The position numbers were made by a program, and so were the translations under genes. Below the pieces are notes generated by a model. The model ran no database searches, had not been told where the DNA came from, and saw only the letters and a program-made list of their open reading frames with translations. DNA of 64,000 bases from Leisingera sp. ANG-M7 (GTDB taxonomy: Bacteria > Pseudomonadota > Alphaproteobacteria > Rhodobacterales > Rhodobacteraceae): the NCBI RefSeq assembly GCF_000813965.1, contig NZ_JWLI01000002.1, positions 62,001 through 126,000 of the forward strand, in the 5' to 3' direction. Positions 10,077 through 17,835 of this stretch are shown here, piece by piece; position 1 is the first letter of the stretch; every line of letters begins with the position of its first letter.

Positions 10077-10807
10077 GACACCGGTTTCCCGCCATTGACC
10101 TCAACCAGCGCACCGCACATGTAGCGCGCCGCGTCCGAGGCCAGGAACATCACCACATCGGCGATATCCTCCGGCTCGGCAATCCGCCCCAGCGGCACGC
10201 TCCTGCCCAGTTCTGCCACCGCACTGTCCGGGTCAAAGCCGCGCTTGGCGAACCCGGTCCGCAGCATCGGCGTGTTCACCTCATTCGGGCAGACCGCATT
10301 GATGCGGATGCCCTGATGGGCGTGATCCATTCCCATGCATTGCGTCAGCGAAGCAATTGCCGCCTTGGTCATGCAGTAAAGCGCGTGGTCCGGCCCCGGC
10401 GCCTTGCCGCCCCAGCAGGAGGCTGTGTTGACGATGGCGCCACCGCCGGTTTCTGCCATCAGCGGGATTGCAGCGCGGCAGATGCGGAACGGCGCCTCGA
10501 CATTCACGCCCATCGACAGCGCCCAGTCCGCGTCCGAGGTTTCGGTCACCGGGCCGCGGGTGATGACGCCTGCGTTGTTGATCACGATATCGAGGCCGCC
10601 AAGGGCCTCTGCTGCTGCCCGCGGCAAGGCATTGGCATAATCCGCATCCAGAAGATCGCCCGGCAGATGCGCCTCGGCCTCAATTGCGCTGGTGTCGCGG
10701 TCGGCCACCGCCACCTTGGTGCCCGCGGCCCGCAGGCGCTGAACGATCGAAGCGCCGATGCCGCCCGCCGCGCCGGTGACCAGCGCGCATTTTCCTTGGA
10801 ATTCCAT
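10073..10807 (-). CDS. Short-chain dehydrogenase/reductase
   Basis: This SDR of 244 residues begins [18 protein letters not shown]; the cofactor motif is 'TGAAGGIG', then 'NNAG', 'NTASCWGG' with the catalytic serine, and 'YCMTK' as YxxxK. The ATG at 10807 is chosen because it follows AGAGAGAAGAAG and fits the family start, while the longer frame adds 18 unrelated residues running into hpbD. It lies 16 bp after the hpbD stop. Two adjacent but different SDRs suggest two successive alcohol oxidations or two substrates in the hydroxyproline-betaine route (inference). Confidence 0.88.
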   Translation of the reverse strand: MEFQGKCALVTGAAGGIGASIVQRLRAAGTKVAVADRDTSAIEAEAHLPGDLLDADYANALPRAAAEALGGLDIVINNAGVITRGPVTETSDADWALSMGVNVEAPFRICRAAIPLMAETGGGAIVNTASCWGGKAPGPDHALYCMTKAAIASLTQCMGMDHAHQGIRINAVCPNEVNTPMLRTGFAKRGFDPDSAVAELGRSVPLGRIAEPEDIADVVMFLASDAARYMCGALVEVNGGKPVS

Positions 10808-10823
10808 GATCTTCTTCTCTCTC

Positions 10824-11927
10824 TTAGAAGGACGCAACCGGAGCACCGAACAGGCTGTCATCCGGCCTGATGCCCAGGCCCGGCCCTTGCGGCACGCTGA
10901 TATGGCCGCTCTCGATGCGGATGCCGTTCCCGGTGTCGTAATTTCCCTCGATATACGGCGCCGCCAGCCAGACCCCTTCCAGCAGACCCGGCTTCACAGT
11001 TGCGCCGATGTGAGCGCAGGCGGCGGCGATAATGTCGCCGCCCCAACTGTCGTCGCAGGTATGCGGCAGGTTGCGGGCCTCGCAGATGTCGCGGAAGGCG
11101 CGCATCGGATGCAGCCCGCCGATGCGGGTGACTTTCATGCCGAAACCATCGACCAGACCGGTGCCGGCCGCGGTGATCACCGTGTTCAGGCTGGTGCTGT
11201 TTTCATCCATATAAATGCCATGGCTGACCTGCGGGCGGATTTTCTGAAGATCTTCCAGCGTGTTGCAGGGCTGCTCCATGATAAAGGGAACATCCGGGCA
11301 TTCCCGGCTGACGCGCAGTGCATCCCGCGTGGTCCAGCCCCGGTTGCCATCCACCGCCAGCCGCATGCCGGAGCCGCGAACCACTTCCCAGACCTTGCGG
11401 ATGGTCTCGATGTCCAGTTCCACCGGGCGGCCGCCAACCTTGATCTGCAGGCGCCGATAGCCCTCCCCCAGTTTGTCTGCCGCGAGGCGCGCAATATCGT
11501 CCGGGGCGCCGACGCCGGTGGCGTAGTAGGACGGCACGCGGTCCGTAGCTGCGCCGCCCAAGAGGGTTGAGACGCTGACACCCAAGTGCTTGCCGAGCAG
11601 GTCATGGGCAGCGATGTCGATGGCGGCCTTGGCGTAGTTGTGGCCATTCAACAGCCCGTCCATCCGGCGGTGCAGGGTCGCGGGCGCCACGTCCGCTCCG
11701 ATCAGCCCCTCGGCCATCGCAATCAGCGCCGCCCGGGCGCCGCCGGCATGGGCTTCTGCATATGTCGGACCAACCGGACAGGTCTCGCCCCAGCCGGTCT
11801 GCCCGTTGTCCGCCACCAGTTTCACCAGGGTCGTGTCCAGCGCCCAGACCTCTGCATTGGCCATCGTGTAGGGGCCGTTCTTCACCGGCAGATCGTGCTG
11901 ATAGATGTGGATTTCCGCGATTTTCAT
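10824..11927 (-). CDS. hpbD: 4-hydroxyproline betaine 2-epimerase (enolase superfamily, HpbD)
   Basis: At 367 residues, this is a muconate-lactonizing/mandelate-racemase type enolase-superfamily protein. From memory it closely tracks HpbD of Pelagibaca bermudensis along its whole length, including the start [20 protein letters not shown]. Acid/base lysines sit at K163 ('LQIKVGG') and K265 ('[11 protein letters not shown]'); metal ligands are D193 ('AVDGNRG'), E219 ('MEQPCNT') and D241 ('YMDENST'). HpbD racemises C2 of trans-4-hydroxy-L-proline betaine (also proline betaine) to open its catabolism. The start at 11927 matches the family. The gene follows a hairpin terminator after mttB. Confidence 0.9.
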   Translation of the reverse strand: MKIAEIHIYQHDLPVKNGPYTMANAEVWALDTTLVKLVADNGQTGWGETCPVGPTYAEAHAGGARAALIAMAEGLIGADVAPATLHRRMDGLLNGHNYAKAAIDIAAHDLLGKHLGVSVSTLLGGAATDRVPSYYATGVGAPDDIARLAADKLGEGYRRLQIKVGGRPVELDIETIRKVWEVVRGSGMRLAVDGNRGWTTRDALRVSRECPDVPFIMEQPCNTLEDLQKIRPQVSHGIYMDENSTSLNTVITAAGTGLVDGFGMKVTRIGGLHPMRAFRDICEARNLPHTCDDSWGGDIIAAACAHIGATVKPGLLEGVWLAAPYIEGNYDTGNGIRIESGHISVPQGPGLGIRPDDSLFGAPVASF

Positions 11928-11943
11928 GTTCTGTGCCCTGTGG

Positions 11944-11977
11944 AAAAAAGGCCCGCCCATCTTCGTTGGGGCGGGCC
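11944..11977 (-). terminator. Intrinsic terminator/attenuator between mttB and hpbD
   Basis: On the minus strand, stem GGCCCGCCC / GGGCGGGCC (9 bp, 10-nt loop) is followed by six T residues. It sits in the 65-bp gap between the mttB stop and the hpbD start, so it should reduce read-through and lower hpbD-SDR-SDR expression relative to mttB unless hpbD has its own promoter. Confidence 0.8.
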
Positions 11978-11992
11978 AGTCGGGGAGGAAAC

Positions 11993-13549
11993 TTAGTAGC
12001 TCTGATTCAGCTCATCCGCCGCGGGGATTTCCCGCTCGCGCCGGGCGATATAGTCCAGCAGCTCTTCATTCTTGGCTTCATCCAGCTTCGGCTCCTGGTA
12101 TTCCGCCAGAAGCTTCTTGGCTCGGGTCAGGGCGCGTTCGGTGATTTCGACGCTGCCCTCGGCCTGCCATTGCTCGATCGAGTTGTTGTCGAACAGCTCC
12201 GGCATGAAGAACGCCTCCTGGAAGTTCTCCTGCGTATGCGGGTGGCCCAGGTAGTGGCCGCCGGGGCCGACATCCGGCACCGCGGCAATGGCCTGGTCGA
12301 AATCGTGCCACTTGGGGCCTTCTGCCATCCGGTAAGCCATCGAGCATTGCTCGGCATCGACGATGAATTTTGCAACCGAGCAATGCATCCCGGCTTCGTT
12401 CCAGCCCGCCGAGTGCCAGATATAGTTGGCGCCAGCATGCATGACCGCCGAGAGCGTCGTCGCCGATTCATATCCCGCCTGCGCATCGAACGTCTTGGCC
12501 CCGCCCAGGGTGTTGGAGGTCCGCCACGGCACATCGTAATAGCGCGCCATCTGGCCGATCATGAAGTTCATCAGCGAAATCTCTGGGGTGCCCGCCATCG
12601 GGGCGCCGGATTTCATGCTGACAGTCGACAGGTAATGGCCATAGATCGCCGGGGTGCCCGGGTTGCAGACCTGGGTATATGCCAGCGCCGACAGCGCCTC
12701 TGCGTTCAGCTGCGCCACCGAGGCCGCGACAGAAGCCGGGGTATTGGCACCGCCCAGCACAAACGGCGAGCACAGCACCGGCTGGCGGCGCGCACCGAAG
12801 GCGCGCATGGCACCCAGCATGGTTTCATCCCAGACCAGCGGCGAGTTGCCATTGCAGTTGCCGGTGGTTACGGGATTGTTCATGATGAATTCTTCCCCGA
12901 ACAGGATGGCGCACATATCCATCACGTCCTCGGCGTTCTTGGGGCTGGTGGTCATGCCCATGAACGTTTTGTCGGAGTATTTCATCGACGAATAGGTGAT
13001 GCGCAGATGCCGCTGGCTGATCGGGTGGTCATAGGGTTCCACGATGTGGTGCGCCGAGGAATGCATCGCCGGCATCATATGCGCCAGCTTGTGGAACATC
13101 GCCAGGTCTTCCAGCATCGGGTTGCGGCGCACATCGTCCAGGTCGCGCAGGAACGGCGCGCCGGTCATCGGCACAAAGATCGAATGCTTGCCGCCCAGGC
13201 GCACGTTCTTTTTCGGATCACGCGCGTGATAAGTGAAATCGCTGGGAATGGTCTTGATCCGTTCCCGCACCAGGCCGCGGTCGAGATAGACCAGCTCGCC
13301 CACGACCTTGGCGCCGGCGCGCTTCCAGTCTTCCAGCGCGATGGGGTCGCGGAACTGGACGCCGACGTTTTCCAGAATGTCCATCGACGCATTGTCGATC
13401 TTTTCGACCTGGGCGGCGTCCATCACCTCGCACAGCGGGATGTTGCGGGTGAGTCCCGGCAGCATGTCGAACTTAGGGGCGGTGCGCAGGGCGCGGCGGG
13501 CGTTGCGGCCGCCGGAGCGTGCGCGGGTGGCAGTGGCTTGCTCAGTCAT
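11993..13549 (-). CDS. Trimethylamine methyltransferase (MttB) superfamily protein, non-pyrrolysine
   Basis: The protein has 518 residues from ATG 13549, with the arginine/glycine-rich start usual in aerobic MttB homologues ('[15 protein letters not shown]') and the TIM-barrel landmarks '[17 protein letters not shown]', 'GTPAIYGHY', '[12 protein letters not shown]' and '[15 protein letters not shown]'. There is no in-frame UAG, so it does not use pyrrolysine. Non-Pyl members include glycine betaine (MtgB) and proline betaine (MtpB) corrinoid methyltransferases. First position ahead of hpbD suggests N-demethylation of a proline-type betaine. No corrinoid protein gene was seen nearby. The upstream 17-residue extension was rejected because it lacks family similarity. 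Confidence 0.88.
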   Translation of the reverse strand: MTEQATATRARSGGRNARRALRTAPKFDMLPGLTRNIPLCEVMDAAQVEKIDNASMDILENVGVQFRDPIALEDWKRAGAKVVGELVYLDRGLVRERIKTIPSDFTYHARDPKKNVRLGGKHSIFVPMTGAPFLRDLDDVRRNPMLEDLAMFHKLAHMMPAMHSSAHHIVEPYDHPISQRHLRITYSSMKYSDKTFMGMTTSPKNAEDVMDMCAILFGEEFIMNNPVTTGNCNGNSPLVWDETMLGAMRAFGARRQPVLCSPFVLGGANTPASVAASVAQLNAEALSALAYTQVCNPGTPAIYGHYLSTVSMKSGAPMAGTPEISLMNFMIGQMARYYDVPWRTSNTLGGAKTFDAQAGYESATTLSAVMHAGANYIWHSAGWNEAGMHCSVAKFIVDAEQCSMAYRMAEGPKWHDFDQAIAAVPDVGPGGHYLGHPHTQENFQEAFFMPELFDNNSIEQWQAEGSVEITERALTRAKKLLAEYQEPKLDEAKNEELLDYIARREREIPAADELNQSY

Positions 13550-13574
13550 GGGCAGAGGTCTCCTTTGACAGTGA

Positions 13575-13601
13575 GTTTCACCCAATGAATCGGGTTTCAC
13601 C
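13575..13601 (-). promoter_or_regulatory. Direct repeats upstream of mttB, possible AraC-type operator
   Basis: GTTTCACC occurs twice with starts 19 bp apart, 26-52 bp upstream of the mttB ATG. AraC-family regulators bind direct repeats about two helical turns apart, and a GATase1-AraC regulator lies at 511-1461. The closeness to the start codon would fit a repressor or a very short leader. Confidence 0.3.
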
Positions 13602-13798
13602 TGCAGGATTGCGAAATCCGGTTGCAGAAACCGACACTCTGTCCGGCGGAACCGGCCTTGGATCAGGACCCGTTAATCCCGCACAAGGCGCAGAACATGC
13701 AAATAGACCCTAAATCTGCAGTTTTTCCGGGAATCTCCCTGCCTTTGCGACTCGCGGACCGCATCGCCTTTGCGCATCATGCATACCGCAGCGAAAAT

Positions 13799-13807
13799 TT
13801 ATCCACA
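13799..13807 (+). promoter_or_regulatory. DnaA box
   Basis: TTATCCACA matches the bacterial DnaA-box consensus exactly. It lies about 215 bp upstream of repA in an AT-rich part of the control region. Whether it acts in replication or in repABC transcription cannot be read from the sequence. Confidence 0.5.
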
Positions 13808-13937
13808 GGCCGCGGATGTGCCTCTGACACAAAACGCATCTTTCAATTTCAATGGCTTACAGGAAATTTGATCGAAATACACCGTGTAAGGCAGGGAACC
13901 GGCAAGCCCCGCTGCAACCTCTAACTGAAGGAATCTA

Positions 13938-13967
13938 TTGCACAACTGCGTTCGCATTGCGTATAGA
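13938..13967 (+). promoter_or_regulatory. Candidate repABC promoter
   Basis: TTGCAC and TATAGA are separated by 18 bp, a fair sigma-70 type match, about 53 bp before the repA GTG start. A dyad lies between this promoter and the start codon. Confidence 0.4.
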
Positions 13968-14020
13968 AACGATAAATAAAGCGCTGACGCAAAACAGCGT
14001 TACTATCGAGAGGGCAGCAG

Positions 14021-15196
14021 GTGGCAGTAGCACTCCACATCAATCAGCGTATCCGCGAGAACGCGGAGAACCTCAGTGCGGCCCTCAACAGCCACATGCT
14101 GGCCAGTTTTGCGCCGGATGCAAGGAAGGAATTGCGCCTATTCAGCGCCGGCGAGGCGGCAGAGATGCTGGGGATCTCCCCCAGCTTCCTGCGCAAGCTG
14201 CATTTTGACGGCAAATTCCCCGAGGTGCACACCACCCCGGGCGGGCGCCGCCATTATTCTGCCGCCGACCTGATGGAGATGCGCAAGATCCTGGATGCCG
14301 CGGCCAAGACGCCGGGCACCTACCTGCGCGGCCGCCGCGAGGGCGACAAGGTGCAGGTGCTGTCCTTCCTGAACTTCAAAGGCGGATCGGGTAAGACCAC
14401 CTCGTCCATTCACACCGCCCAGCGGCTGGCGCTCAAGGGCTACCGCGTGCTGGCGGTGGATATCGACCCGCAGGCGTCGCTGACGACGCTTTTCGGCTAC
14501 CGGCCAGAGGTCGATTTCCTCGAAACAGGGACGATTTATGACGCAATCCGCTATGATGACCCCCTGCCCTTGCGCGACATCATCCAGCAGACCTATTTCG
14601 CCAATCTGGATCTCGCCCCCGGCGGGCTGATCCTGCAGGAGTTCGAACACGAGACCCCGCAGGCGCTGATCAACAACGTGCAGCCCGCGTTTTTCTCGCG
14701 CATGGCAGCCGCGCTGCAGGAGGTCGAGAAGGATTACGACGTGATCATCTTCGACTGCCCGCCGCAGCTTGGGTATCTGACCATGTCGGCGCTCTGCGCC
14801 TCGACGGGCGTGATCATCACCGTGGTGCCGAACATGCTGGACATCGCGTCGATGTCGCAGTTCCTGCAGATGTCAGCCGAGCTATTGGACGTGGTCTCCA
14901 ACGCGGGCGCCGCGCTGGAGTTCGATTTCCTGCGCTTCCTCATCAACCGTTACGAGCCGAACGACGGCCCGCAGCAACAGGTGGTTGCATTTCTGCGGCA
15001 ATTGTTCGGCGAGGAAGTGATGGTCGCCCCGATGTTGAAATCCACCGCGATTTCCGATGCGGGCCTGACCCAGCAAACCGTCTATGAGGTCGAAAGGTCC
15101 ATGTTTCACAGGTCAACCTACGACCGTGCGGTCGATTCACTAAATCAAGTTAACGATGAAATAGAATCGCTCCTTCAACAGGCATGGAGGCGTTGA
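14021..15196 (+). CDS. repA: RepA, ParA-type partition ATPase of a repABC module
   Basis: The 391-residue RepA has an N-terminal helix-turn-helix of MerR/ParA-leader type (about 40-65, 'FSAGEAAEMLGISPSFLRKL'), then deviant Walker A 'FLNFKGGSGKTTSS' with K125, 'VLAVDIDPQASLTTLFGY', and 'DYDVIIFDCPPQLGYLTM'. RepA with RepB segregates the replicon and represses repABC. The GTG at 14021 gives the family's usual N-terminus and lies just after GAGAGGGCAG. Its stop overlaps the repB start, as is normal for this translationally coupled module. Confidence 0.95.
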   Translation: MAVALHINQRIRENAENLSAALNSHMLASFAPDARKELRLFSAGEAAEMLGISPSFLRKLHFDGKFPEVHTTPGGRRHYSAADLMEMRKILDAAAKTPGTYLRGRREGDKVQVLSFLNFKGGSGKTTSSIHTAQRLALKGYRVLAVDIDPQASLTTLFGYRPEVDFLETGTIYDAIRYDDPLPLRDIIQQTYFANLDLAPGGLILQEFEHETPQALINNVQPAFFSRMAAALQEVEKDYDVIIFDCPPQLGYLTMSALCASTGVIITVVPNMLDIASMSQFLQMSAELLDVVSNAGAALEFDFLRFLINRYEPNDGPQQQVVAFLRQLFGEEVMVAPMLKSTAISDAGLTQQTVYEVERSMFHRSTYDRAVDSLNQVNDEIESLLQQAWRR

Positions 15197-16170
15197 TGGC
15201 ACGCAAAGGCATTCTCAGCACGGCACTCAGCAGCACGGCAGCATCCGCTGGCGGGCCGAAACCCAAGATGATGCCCCGCGGCGCGGTCGGCGCATTGCAA
15301 TCCTCGCTCAGCAAACTGCAGGAAAGCGCGGTGCAGGAAATCGACGCCGCGCTGATCGACGACGCCGGTTACGAGGACCGTCTGGGCCTGGACGGCGCCG
15401 CGCATAATCAATTGAAGGAGAGCCTGCGGACCTATGGCCAGCAGGTGCCGGTGCTGCTGCGCCCGCATCCCAAGGCGCCGGGACGGTTCGAGATCGTCTA
15501 TGGCCGCCGCCGCCTGATGGCGCTGCGGGAGCTTGGCCTGCCAGTGAAGGCGATGGTGCGGCAGCTGGACGACCACGCGCTGGTGATGGCGCAGGGACAG
15601 GAAAACACCTCGCGCCTGGACCTCAGCTTTATCGAAAAGGCGTCTTTTGCGGCGCAGCTGCAGGACGGCGGCTATGACCGGCCGACAATAGCCGCGGCGC
15701 TGTCGATCGACCTGCCGATGGTGTCGCGGATGCTGAAGGTCGGCACCGCGTTTGAGCTGCCCTTCCTGCGTGCAATCGGTTCCGCCCCCGGCATTGGCCG
15801 CGACCGCTGGATGCTGCTGGTCAAGCTGTTTGACGATCCCGCGGCGCGGGCCCGGGCCATCACCCGGACAAACCGGCCCGATTTCACCACTTTTGACTCC
15901 GACGGGCGGTTCGAGGCGGTTCTGACCCATGCCCAGGGCGTGAGCCAAGAGGTGAAAGCACCCCCTGCCCCGCCAAAATCCCGCGCCCTGCCCGGCAGCA
16001 ACGGGACTGAGGTCGCAGGCATCAAGACAACCGCCAAGGGCATCACCCTGACGATCTCCGGCAAACATGCACCCGGCTTTGACGCTTGGTTCGACGAAAA
16101 CGCGGAAGAGATCATGGCAGAGCTTCACGGCCGCTGGCAGCAAGACCAGCCCGAGCAGCCGGAAGACTGA
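15196..16170 (+). CDS. repB: RepB, ParB-type centromere-binding protein
   Basis: RepB here is a 324-residue ParB-family protein with the ParB/Srx-like domain ('QLKESLRTYGQQVPVLLRPH', '[20 protein letters not shown]', 'QGQENTSRLDLSFIEKA') and a helix-turn-helix ('GYDRPTIAAALSIDLPMVSRML'). ATG at 15196 overlaps the repA TGA (TGATG) and has GGAGG five bases upstream; the in-frame ATG at 15184 lies further into repA with no better site. RepB should bind the TTGTCAGCTGACAA palindromes found downstream of repC and within hutI (inference). Confidence 0.95.
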   Translation: MARKGILSTALSSTAASAGGPKPKMMPRGAVGALQSSLSKLQESAVQEIDAALIDDAGYEDRLGLDGAAHNQLKESLRTYGQQVPVLLRPHPKAPGRFEIVYGRRRLMALRELGLPVKAMVRQLDDHALVMAQGQENTSRLDLSFIEKASFAAQLQDGGYDRPTIAAALSIDLPMVSRMLKVGTAFELPFLRAIGSAPGIGRDRWMLLVKLFDDPAARARAITRTNRPDFTTFDSDGRFEAVLTHAQGVSQEVKAPPAPPKSRALPGSNGTEVAGIKTTAKGITLTISGKHAPGFDAWFDENAEEIMAELHGRWQQDQPEQPED

Positions 16171-16211
16171 AGAAGAGCAGAGAAAACAGGACAGGAGGCA
16201 CGTAGCAGGCA

Positions 16212-16264
16212 AAAGAAAAGCCCCCCAGGACATTACATCCCAGAAGGCCGTTCTCAGATTTAGC
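16212..16264 (-). ncRNA. Counter-transcribed antisense RNA between repB and repC (incA-like ctRNA)
   Basis: On the minus strand, TTGACA (16295-16300) and TATTCC (16271-16276) are 18 bp apart. The transcript expected from about 16264 ends at a 13-bp stem (16236-16248 with 16220-16232, several G-U pairs, 3-nt loop) followed by TTTTCTTTT. In repABC replicons of alphaproteobacteria a small antisense RNA in this position blocks repC translation and sets copy number and incompatibility. Size, place and orientation all match that model. Exact ends are estimates. Confidence 0.7.
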
Positions 16265-16351
16265 ACCTTTGGAATAGCCCTTCAGACTCCTTAGTGTCAA
16301 CTCCATGCGCTGCATGGGGGCGGGAATTCTTTGTCTTTCGTGAAAATAATC

Positions 16352-17494
16352 ATGGAACAGGCGTCCCAAATCGCATTTGGGCGGCAGGATCTGTGCGGCC
16401 GGCTGGCGGGTACTCACGACAAGTGGGACCTTCTGGCTGCGCTGACGCACGCCGCCGCGGAATTTGAACTGAGCCACCGCACCCTTGGCGTCCTGAAGGC
16501 ATTGCTGACGTTCTTCCCGGAACGCGCATTGCCAGCAGACCCGGACAGCGCCATCGTGTTTCCGTCGAACCGTAAGCTGATGGAGCGGCTGAACGGGATG
16601 CCCGAAAGCACCCTGCGCCGGCACCTGGCCGCCCTCACCCGGATCGGAATTGTCAGCCGGAAGAACAGCCCCAACCGCAAGCGTTACGCGCGCCGCAGCG
16701 GTGATGACACGACCCTCGCCTTTGGCTTCGATCTCTCCCCCCTCGCCCGCCATGCCGGTCAGATCTTCGGTGCCGCGCTGGAGGCCAAGGCCCGTACCGA
16801 GCACCTGGCAGTGCTGCGCGACCGCGTTGCCGTTCTGCGGCAGGAATTGCTGGATGTGGGTGATGAGATGGCAGAGGCGCTGCTGGACGCCGCCCGCAAG
16901 CTGCTGCGCCGCAAACCCTGCGAAACAGAGCTGAGCCGGATGGCCGAGACACTGCGCGGTGAAATTGCCAGCCGTACGACACAAGACGCACCACAGGAAA
17001 CCAGCCTAGTTGCACGCAAAATGAGCGGTCCAGACAGCCAGAATGAGCGGCACATACAGAATTCAGTAAAAAAAGATTCTGACTCTGAAGAGCTGCAGGC
17101 CAAGACGCCCTGCCTTCAGCCACAGCATTCTGATGCAAAACCCGTCAAAGCAGAGAATACCAGTGATCTCGCCACCGTCCTGCGCGCTTGCCCCGAGGTT
17201 CAAAGTTATTACCCCGGCGCGCTGCGCAGCTGGCAGGACGCCGACCGTATTGCCGAAACCCTTTCACCAATGATGGGCATCGACATGCCGGTACTAAGCG
17301 ACGCCCGTGCCGCCATGGGCCGCAAGGACGCAGCAACAGCGGTGATGTGCATGCTGGAGAAACTCAGCACCATCCGCAGCCCTGGCGCCTACCTCAGGCG
17401 GCTGGCACAGAAGGCTCGGGCGGGCCAGTTTTCCACCGCCCCGATGCTGAACGCGCTGCTGCAGGCGGGAAATCGTGCGGAGATTGTCAGCTGA
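16352..17494 (+). CDS. repC: RepC, replication initiator of the repABC module
   Basis: RepC of about 380 residues. The N-terminal winged-helix part includes 'AFGRQDLCGRLAGTHDKWDLLAALTHAAAEFELSHRTLGVLKALLTFFP' and 'IVFPSNRKLMERLNGMPESTLRRHLAALTRIGIVSRKNSPNRKRYARR', standard for RepC. The C-terminal domain (about 265-380) carries 'CPEVQSYYPGALRSWQDADRIAETLSPMMGI'. Upstream in-frame TTG 16331 and GTG 16340 are possible starts; TTG has a GGG run at a better distance, so the N-terminus is uncertain by up to seven residues. The stop codon lies inside a parS-like palindrome. Translation is probably limited by the antisense RNA just upstream. Confidence 0.93.
   Translation: MEQASQIAFGRQDLCGRLAGTHDKWDLLAALTHAAAEFELSHRTLGVLKALLTFFPERALPADPDSAIVFPSNRKLMERLNGMPESTLRRHLAALTRIGIVSRKNSPNRKRYARRSGDDTTLAFGFDLSPLARHAGQIFGAALEAKARTEHLAVLRDRVAVLRQELLDVGDEMAEALLDAARKLLRRKPCETELSRMAETLRGEIASRTTQDAPQETSLVARKMSGPDSQNERHIQNSVKKDSDSEELQAKTPCLQPQHSDAKPVKAENTSDLATVLRACPEVQSYYPGALRSWQDADRIAETLSPMMGIDMPVLSDARAAMGRKDAATAVMCMLEKLSTIRSPGAYLRRLAQKARAGQFSTAPMLNALLQAGNRAEIVS
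17030..17170. other. AT-richer interval in repC, possible origin of replication
   Basis: Base composition drops in GC between the two RepC domains, with a run of seven A residues near 17069. In studied repABC plasmids the replication origin lies within repC in an AT-rich stretch. No iterons were recognised, so this is placement by analogy only. Confidence 0.3.
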
Positions 17495-17498
17495 CAAT
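17483..17498. repeat. parS-like palindrome 1 (overlaps repC stop)
   Basis: Perfect 16-bp palindrome ATTGTCAGCTGACAAT. The repC TGA stop is part of it. It shares the core TTGTCAGCTGACAA with three other sites, all within 2 kb downstream of repC. repABC centromeres are perfect palindromes of about this length bound by RepB. Confidence 0.75.
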
Positions 17499-17614
17499 TT
17501 CGCGGAACAGTGCTGTGCGGGACGAATGGCAAAGCCGCCGGGAGCCTTCTGTTTTTGACGCAGGCACCGTTTTCAGTGTCCCCGAGCTTGCGCACCGCGG
17601 CGCCGGGATCTGAA

Positions 17615-17628
17615 TTGTCAGCTGACAA
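17615..17628. repeat. parS-like palindrome 2
   Basis: Perfect 14-bp core TTGTCAGCTGACAA, about 130 bp downstream of the first copy. Flanks do not extend the dyad. Confidence 0.75.
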
Positions 17629-17714
17629 CTCACCGCAAGACCCCGTGTCCTGTGCGGTGCGCGCTTGGGACAAATACCCAGCGTGGCACCGGCAGTTTTT
17701 GGTCTGACCTGTTA

Positions 17715-17736
17715 AAAATTGTCAGCTGACAATTTT
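17715..17736. repeat. parS-like palindrome 3 (longest)
   Basis: The same TTGTCAGCTGACAA core extended by four matching A/T pairs on each side to a perfect 22-bp palindrome, 100 bp after copy 2. It is the longest and most symmetrical of the set, so probably the strongest RepB site. Confidence 0.78.
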
Positions 17737-17835
17737 CACTTTCTCCTCGGCCCCGGGTCAAGTTGGAGCCTTGCCTTCCGCGCCAGCCAACGGCCACAGT
17801 GGCAGGATCATTCCCAGCCAGAAGGCAAGGCTTTC

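Larger units (their letters stand above)
13550..14020 (+). promoter_or_regulatory. repABC upstream control region
   Basis: This gene-free 471 bp carries the mttB promoter on the left and the repA promoter on the right. Visible elements are direct repeats GTTTCACC (13575, 13594), a consensus DnaA box at 13799, a candidate promoter (13938-13967) and a small dyad CGCTG-N8-CAGCG at 13982-13999 between promoter and repA start, placed like a RepA/RepB autoregulatory operator. It is more AT-rich than its surroundings. Short open frames here have no coding look. Confidence 0.6.
17499..17835 (+). other. Gene-free interval between repC and the MFS gene
   Basis: This 337-bp stretch holds two parS-like palindromes and otherwise no gene. 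Short frames reading across the palindromes encode an LSADN-type string only because of the palindrome. No terminator for repC with a U-tract and no clear promoter for the MFS gene were recognised. Confidence 0.6.

Noticed and set aside
11993-13549. Possible pyrrolysine (UAG) codon in the MttB homologues
   Set aside because: Both MttB-family frames are open over their full length without an internal UAG, so they belong to the non-pyrrolysine group.
11762-13588. 608-codon open frame on the plus strand opposite mttB
   Set aside because: Pure antisense shadow of the MttB-family gene; its translation is arginine/histidine-rich without any domain, as expected for high-GC DNA.
13622-13924. 100-codon open frame upstream of repA
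   Set aside because: Lies across the DnaA box and control region, with no ribosome site and no family resemblance.
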